Assembly: GCA_001592145.1 (NCBI GenBank)
Contig: BCWJ01000020.1
Coordinates: 1 to 52,095 of the forward strand
Origin: Xylanimicrobium pachnodae JCM 13526 = NBRC 107786
GTDB taxonomy: Bacteria; Actinomycetota; Actinomycetes; Actinomycetales; Cellulomonadaceae
Direction: 5' to 3'
Length of the DNA: 52,095 nt
Positions 48,551 to 52,095 of this stretch are shown here, in pieces; position 1 is the stretch's first letter, and each line of letters opens with the position of its first letter. The notes under the pieces are model-generated. The model made no database searches. It was given only the letters and a program-made list of their open reading frames with translations, and was not told where the DNA came from. The position numbers and the translations under genes are program-made.

Positions 48551-48886
48551 ATAAGCGAGCCCACCACCCAGCACAGCACCGTCACTGATGACGACCTGTT
48601 CGTCGGGGCGGTCGTGCGACACGGAGCAGGCGACGCCTTGTACGTGGTCGTCGGCATAGACGGTGACGATGTGCTGATCCGTTTGGCATTTCTGAGTTCG
48701 ATGGAGCCAATCGGGGCGACCCTTCGTCGCCGCGCCGACCAGGTGCGCCGTGACGACTGGGCGCGCGGGTACTGGCACGGGTACGACTACGGCAGGCGCG
48801 GCATGGGTTGGTCCGTTGAGTACGCCGAGGCGCAATCCGACGCGTACCAAGAGGGGTACCAGGACGGGTACGACGCCGCCTGGTGA
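48551..48886 (+). CDS. Hypothetical protein with apparent ATA start
   Basis: 111 aa if it begins at ATA 48551 (read 'SEPTTQHSTVTDDDLFVGAVVRHG'), which sits 10 nt after AGAAGGA. The next standard start, GTG 48614, would remove a conserved-looking beta strand. C-terminus is Tyr/Gly/Asp-rich ('YWHGYDYGRRGMGW', 'AYQEGYQDGYDAAW'), the repeated GYxDGYxAA pattern of small phage proteins. Confidence 0.6.
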   Translation: MSEPTTQHSTVTDDDLFVGAVVRHGAGDALYVVVGIDGDDVLIRLAFLSSMEPIGATLRRRADQVRRDDWARGYWHGYDYGRRGMGWSVEYAEAQSDAYQEGYQDGYDAAW

Positions 48887-48901
48887 CCTGGCCCCGGGGT
48901 C

Positions 48902-48931
48902 GGAGCAACCGCCGGTCCCCACCCCACTTGG
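48902..48931 (+). promoter_or_regulatory. Bipartite intergenic element, copy 19 (30-nt type)
   Basis: GGAGCA, GCCGGTCCCC spacer, CCCCACTTGG; 49 nt before the ATG at 48981. Confidence 0.6.
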
Positions 48932-48980
48932 AAGTGGAGAGGCCGCCACCCGGCGGTCACGAAACCGGAGGACGACCCCG

Positions 48981-49223
48981 ATGCCGACGAACACCAGCCA
49001 CCCGGTCAAAGACACCGACCTGACGATCGCCTACCCGCGCACCGGAGCGAACGCCGGATACGCCGTCCTGCACCAGACCGGATGCGCACACCTGGCCTTC
49101 ACCGACCGGTGGGACCACCCGCCGGTACACATCGGAACCGACCTGCGCCCTGAGGCGGACGATTGGTACGAGGTCGCCCCGTGCGCCCGTGCCTCCGCAC
49201 GCCGCAACCGCCTCGAAGACTAA
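48981..49223 (+). CDS. Hypothetical protein
   Basis: 80 aa, CGGAGG upstream. 'AGYAVLHQTGCAHLAFTDRWDHPP' and 'APCARASARR' give spaced Cys/His residues. A 'GC.HL' pattern like this recurs in small actinobacterial proteins. Function unknown. Confidence 0.6.
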   Translation: MPTNTSHPVKDTDLTIAYPRTGANAGYAVLHQTGCAHLAFTDRWDHPPVHIGTDLRPEADDWYEVAPCARASARRNRLED

Positions 49224-49234
49224 GGAACCATCCG

Positions 49235-49510
49235 ATGCGCACCACCCCCGTAGCGGACATCCAGAAGACAACCGAGGCCACCCAGTTCGACCCGGACAAG
49301 CACGTCGATCAGTGCTTCGTGTGCGGTCGCGGCCTGACCCGCGCAGCGGTCGAGCGCGGCTGGTACGTCCGCCTGCTCACCAACGGCTCCCTGGTGGCCG
49401 CAGGCGACGAGGTGACCGAGACCAGGCTGGACCAGGGCTGGTTCCCGGTCGGGTCGGAGTGCGCCAAGCAGGTGCCCCGCGAGTTCCGCACCCGCCGCAT
49501 CCCGGCATGA
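49235..49510 (+). CDS. Zinc-finger-like protein
   Basis: 91 aa. 'DQCFVCGRGLTRAAVERGWYVRLLTNGSL...FPVGSECAKQVPREF' carries a CxxCGR knuckle and a later Cys, like small phage CxxC proteins. Confidence 0.65.
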   Translation: MRTTPVADIQKTTEATQFDPDKHVDQCFVCGRGLTRAAVERGWYVRLLTNGSLVAAGDEVTETRLDQGWFPVGSECAKQVPREFRTRRIPA

Positions 49511-49522
49511 TCTGAGGGACGC

Positions 49523-49552
49523 GGAGCACCTGCCGGTCCCCACCCCACATAG
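49523..49552 (+). promoter_or_regulatory. Bipartite intergenic element, copy 20 (30-nt type)
   Basis: GGAGCA, GCCGGTCCCC spacer, CCCCACATAG; 47 nt before the ATG at 49600. Confidence 0.7.
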
Positions 49553-49599
49553 AGCATGAAGATCACCACCGGGTGGCAATCAGACGAGAGGAGCCCTCG

Positions 49600-49866
49600 A
49601 TGAGCGAGCAGACGGTTCGCCTGGTCCGCGACGGGCAGGGCGGCTACGCCACGCCCGACGGGCGCTGGGTTGTCGCGCCGGTCGACGGCATGGGCTCCGG
49701 GGTGAACAACAACGGCGGCTGGTCGAACGGCAAGCGCGCCTGGCGAATCACGGATACGACCGGACAAGCGATCCTGTCGAAGTACGGGGACCCGCACAGC
49801 GCGATTCGTGATCGGCTGTGGGAAGCCCGCGACCTCATCGCAGCAAAGACGAGCAAGGAGGACTGA
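49600..49866 (+). CDS. Hypothetical protein
   Basis: 88 aa, AGAGGAG upstream. 'VRLVRDGQGGYATPDGRWVVAPVDGMGSGVNNNGGWSNGKRAWRITD' is a beta-rich unit, then a helix. Function unknown. Confidence 0.65.
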   Translation: MSEQTVRLVRDGQGGYATPDGRWVVAPVDGMGSGVNNNGGWSNGKRAWRITDTTGQAILSKYGDPHSAIRDRLWEARDLIAAKTSKED

Positions 49867-49869
49867 ACG

Positions 49870-50139
49870 ATGGCGCGAGCACTGAAGGTGTACGGCTGGC
49901 AGGGTTTCCGCGAGGGGCTGACCAACTACACGTCGCGCGAGATCGTCCTGGCTGCGTCCAAGGCTGAGGTCGCGCGGGTGACAGGGCAGCGTGACAACCG
50001 TTTGTTCAACCTGTGCGAGACGGGCAACGCCGAGGAGGTCGCGGCGGCGACCGAGGCCGGGCAGGGCGTCATTTTGTGGCGCGGCATCGACGACCGCAAC
50101 GTGTCGTTCAACCGTGACGACCGACGAGGCGGTGCCTGA
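49870..50139 (+). CDS. Hypothetical protein
   Basis: 89 aa. 'VYGWQGFREGLTNYTSREIVLAASKAEVARVTGQRDNRLFNLCETGNAEEVAAATEAGQGVILWRGID': strands and helices in a small mixed fold common in phages. TGATG coupling to the next gene. Confidence 0.65.
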   Translation: MARALKVYGWQGFREGLTNYTSREIVLAASKAEVARVTGQRDNRLFNLCETGNAEEVAAATEAGQGVILWRGIDDRNVSFNRDDRRGGA

Positions 50140-50582
50140 TGGCCGAGCAGGCAGACATCGAGTTCATCGGCGCACCCATAGGTGACTGGCGTGACGGGTA
50201 TCGCGAAGCGGTGGCCCGGTACGTGGCCCAGCGCGGGAAGTTCGTGGACGAGGTGTACTACCGAGGCCCGTACGGCCCCTGGCAGAGCCGGGCGGACGAC
50301 GACTACGACGACCTCGCAACCCACTACGGCTGGGCGGACTACGACCACCTCGACCAACGTGAAGGGCGCGGGCAATGCCGCGTCGTGTCTGTCGACTTGT
50401 CCACGATGCGTGAGCAGACGTTGTCCGAGTTCATCGACACCGACGCGGACAACCTCATGCAGGTCGGCACCGAGTTCAAGGCCACCTGCGCGTGCGGTGC
50501 CTACACCAACCGCTGGTTGCGCTGGGAGGGCTCCGCGTCCGACATGCTCCACTCGATCCTCGGAACCGGCGGTGAGCGGTGA
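50139..50582 (+). CDS. Hypothetical protein with a C-terminal Cys pair
   Basis: 147 aa, acidic ('SRADDDYDDLATHYGWADYDHLDQ'), ending 'KATCACGAYTNRW' with CxCG. Function unknown. Overlaps the next gene by 4 nt. Confidence 0.65.
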   Translation: MAEQADIEFIGAPIGDWRDGYREAVARYVAQRGKFVDEVYYRGPYGPWQSRADDDYDDLATHYGWADYDHLDQREGRGQCRVVSVDLSTMREQTLSEFIDTDADNLMQVGTEFKATCACGAYTNRWLRWEGSASDMLHSILGTGGER

Positions 50583-50881
50583 CCGATCAGACGCAACCGG
50601 TGCTCGGCCTGGCCCCGTCGGGCATGTTCCACGCGGCCGACGGCTCGCAGATGTCCGACGACGGTTGGGCGCCCGCCCTGTGCCGTAAGTCCTTGTGGGT
50701 GTCGGTGGAGCACGAGTCATACACCGACCCGGACACCGGCAAGTGGCGCACCGTGCCGCTGCTGGCGTTCGCTGACGGGCTGCCGCGCGTCACCGACGAC
50801 GGCGTCCACATCGGGGACGTGCCCGGGTGCCTGCGATGCGCCCGGATGCTGCGCAGGGCGGAGGATCGGGTGCATGGCTGA
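50579..50881 (+). CDS. Hypothetical protein
   Basis: 100 aa, GTG start. 'PALCRKSLWVSVEHESYTDPDTGKWRTVPLLAFADGLPRVTDDGVHIGDVPGCLRCARML' has a CxxC pair near the end. Overlaps the next gene by 8 nt. Confidence 0.65.
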   Translation: MTDQTQPVLGLAPSGMFHAADGSQMSDDGWAPALCRKSLWVSVEHESYTDPDTGKWRTVPLLAFADGLPRVTDDGVHIGDVPGCLRCARMLRRAEDRVHG

Positions 50882-51227
50882 CGAGATCGTGCTCACTGAG
50901 CACCAGCGCCGCGCCCTCGAAGCCTTGGTCGAACTGGCGGGACCGATCGAAAGTGAGCGGCGCGCCTCGGCTCGTCAGGTTGCGCGCGTCCTGTGGCCCG
51001 ACTCGTCCGCATGGGGCAAACGAACGGGGCGGATTGACGGGCGCAGCGGAGCCAAGGGCGGGACGATGCCGATGAAGGCAGGACGGGTACTCTCCGAACT
51101 GGCTCGCCTCGGCCTGGTCTACGAGGCGCCAGACCCGATTCACGCGGCGATGGGTGCGGCCACGCCGAACCTTTGGGCGCCCACCAACAAGGGCCGGTCG
51201 CTGGCCGGGCGAGCGAGCGAGCGATGA
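50874..51227 (+). CDS. Probable winged-helix protein, family copy 2
   Basis: 117 aa. Shares 'LTEHQRRALEALVELA', 'ARVLWPDSSAWGKRT', 'GGTMPMKAGRVLSELARLGLV' and 'LWAPTNKGRSLAG' with copies 1, 3 and 4. First of three tandem copies linked by overlapping codons. Confidence 0.75.
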   Translation: MADEIVLTEHQRRALEALVELAGPIESERRASARQVARVLWPDSSAWGKRTGRIDGRSGAKGGTMPMKAGRVLSELARLGLVYEAPDPIHAAMGAATPNLWAPTNKGRSLAGRASER

Positions 51228-51562
51228 CTGACAGGGGCCTCACCAACCCGCAGCGGCGCGCTCTCGAAGCCCTTGTGCGGCTGGTCTCCGAGAGCGCGGA
51301 GACGACGGGGTCGCACGCCCGCTGGGTGACTCCGACCGAACTGGCTCGCGTGCTGTGGCCCGACTCGCCCGCGTGGCGCCACCAGACACGTCGCATGGAC
51401 GACTCCCTCGGGGGTGTCGGTGCCACCATGCCGATGCAGGCCGCCCGGCTCCTGCGCCGCCTGCGCGAGAAGGGATTGGCGCACCAGCACCCGTTTGGCG
51501 GTAACGGCTGGACCGCGACAGCGAGCGGGCGAGCACTGGTCAAGGGGGCGCGTCATGGCTGA
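51224..51562 (+). CDS. Probable winged-helix protein, family copy 3
   Basis: 112 aa; ATG overlaps copy 2's stop. 'LTNPQRRALEALVRLV', 'LARVLWPDSPAWRHQTRR', 'GATMPMQAARLLRRLREKGLA', 'GWTATASGRALVK'. Most likely DNA binding, target unknown. Confidence 0.75.
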   Translation: MTDRGLTNPQRRALEALVRLVSESAETTGSHARWVTPTELARVLWPDSPAWRHQTRRMDDSLGGVGATMPMQAARLLRRLREKGLAHQHPFGGNGWTATASGRALVKGARHG

Positions 51563-51914
51563 CGGCCCTGTGCTCACCGACCCGCAGCGGCGGGCGCTCG
51601 AAGCACTGGTGCGGCTCGCGGACGTCCCGGTCGGCACCGCGCAGGTCCCGCAGACCTGGGTCTCGCCGTGGCAGATCGCCCGCACCCTGTGGCCGGATTC
51701 TCCCGCCTGGAACCGCGCCACCCGCAGACCCGGCGACGCTGGAGCGGGCGCGGTGGGCGGCACCATGCCGATGAAGGCAGGCACGATCCTGCATCGACTG
51801 GGGAAGATGGGCCTCGCAGCGCGCAAGGGCGGCCGTATCGACGCCAACTGCTGGACGCCGACCAGCCGGGGCCGAGCCGCAGTGCGCAACGAGGCGGCGC
51901 CAGACACCCCGTGA
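51555..51914 (+). CDS. Probable winged-helix protein, family copy 4
   Basis: 119 aa; starts 8 nt before copy 3 ends. 'LTDPQRRALEALVRLAD', 'IARTLWPDSPAWNRATRR', 'GGTMPMKAGTILHRLGKMGLA', 'CWTPTSRGRAAV'. Tandem duplication with divergence of the central loop. Confidence 0.75.
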   Translation: MADGPVLTDPQRRALEALVRLADVPVGTAQVPQTWVSPWQIARTLWPDSPAWNRATRRPGDAGAGAVGGTMPMKAGTILHRLGKMGLAARKGGRIDANCWTPTSRGRAAVRNEAAPDTP

Positions 51915-51975
51915 TTGGCACGGTGCCCGCGAGAGGAACGGCCACGCCGGGTGTCCCCCGGTCCCGTCACGCTCC

Positions 51976-52004
51976 CGACCAGGTTCCCGGCTCGTCCCAT
52001 ATGA
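51976..52004 (+). promoter_or_regulatory. Bipartite intergenic element, copy 21 (29-nt type)
   Basis: CGACCA, spacer, CGTCCCATATGA. The 3' box overlaps the ATG at 52001; ATG 52010 lies six bases downstream. Confidence 0.55.
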
Positions 52005-52095
52005 CCCACATGGCCGACGCCGTTCTGATCCACGCCACCCGCTTCGAGCAGGGGCAGAACAGCGGTGCCGTGTTCATCGAAGCGCACGGCGACGC
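52001..52095 (+). CDS. Partial gene at the right edge
   Basis: Reads 'MTHMADAVLIHATRFEQGQNSGAVFIEAHGD' to the window end. ATG 52001 lies in element copy 21; ATG 52010 (MADAVLIHATRFEQ) fits a leaderless transcript better. Function unknown. Confidence 0.55.
   Translation, partial: MTHMADAVLIHATRFEQGQNSGAVFIEAHGD

Overview
The window is a GC-rich (about two-thirds G+C by eye), almost entirely rightward-transcribed stretch packed with small genes. Start and stop codons overlap (TGATG, GTGA, ATGA), GTG starts are frequent, and zinc-ribbon mini-proteins, DUF2637-type and HNH proteins are typical of actinobacterial mobile DNA. No ribosomal, metabolic, capsid, tail or terminase gene was seen. The best reading is the accessory/early arm of a large actinobacteriophage (or phage-plasmid); an actinobacterial megaplasmid is the alternative. 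The host genus cannot be named.

Layout: 1-6.7 kb holds a Cas4/RecB-like exonuclease, a DUF2637-like membrane protein, an OB-fold-like candidate and a run of small orphan genes. 6.7-16.7 kb holds an HNH-like protein behind a palindromic AT-rich island, a ParB/Srx-like protein, tandem paralogues, a nucleotidyltransferase resembling RlaP (RNA-ligase-associated) fused to a small phage domain, and an Xre-type regulator. 16.8-18.3 kb is a TnpB-only IS200/IS605-type element with hairpin ends and a one-base frameshift. 18.3-33 kb holds two GNAT genes, a VapBC-like toxin-antitoxin pair, a putative ADP-ribosyltransferase fold, a Fic protein with a VbhA-like N-terminus, a AAA ATPase behind three phased TTATACT boxes, and one long gene on the opposite strand.

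33.4-43.5 kb is a tRNA array: 38 tRNAs with assignable anticodons covering all 20 amino acids (Met only by an initiator-type tRNA), one Pro/Gln-like tRNA and several relics. The array is interrupted by an island encoding a PTH2-type peptidyl-tRNA hydrolase and a complete RtcB RNA ligase. 43.5-52.1 kb returns to small genes, including an HNH nuclease, a HAD protein of the type linked to RNA repair, a PD-(D/E)XK-like protein and four paralogues of a probable winged-helix family.

Two themes tie the window together. First, a bipartite 29/30-nt element (GGANCA box, 16-17 nt, CCCACATAG box) occurs 21 times, always in the same orientation and nearly always at the boundary between gene blocks. Two copies stand in tandem in front of the tRNA array, which argues for a promoter-like rather than translational role. 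Second, the tRNA array, RtcB, PTH2, RlaP-like and HAD genes look like a tRNA supply, salvage and repair system. Some of the tRNAs have altered anticodon loops, including an initiator with an 8-nt loop, which would fit evasion of host tRNA-cutting defences; this last point is inference.
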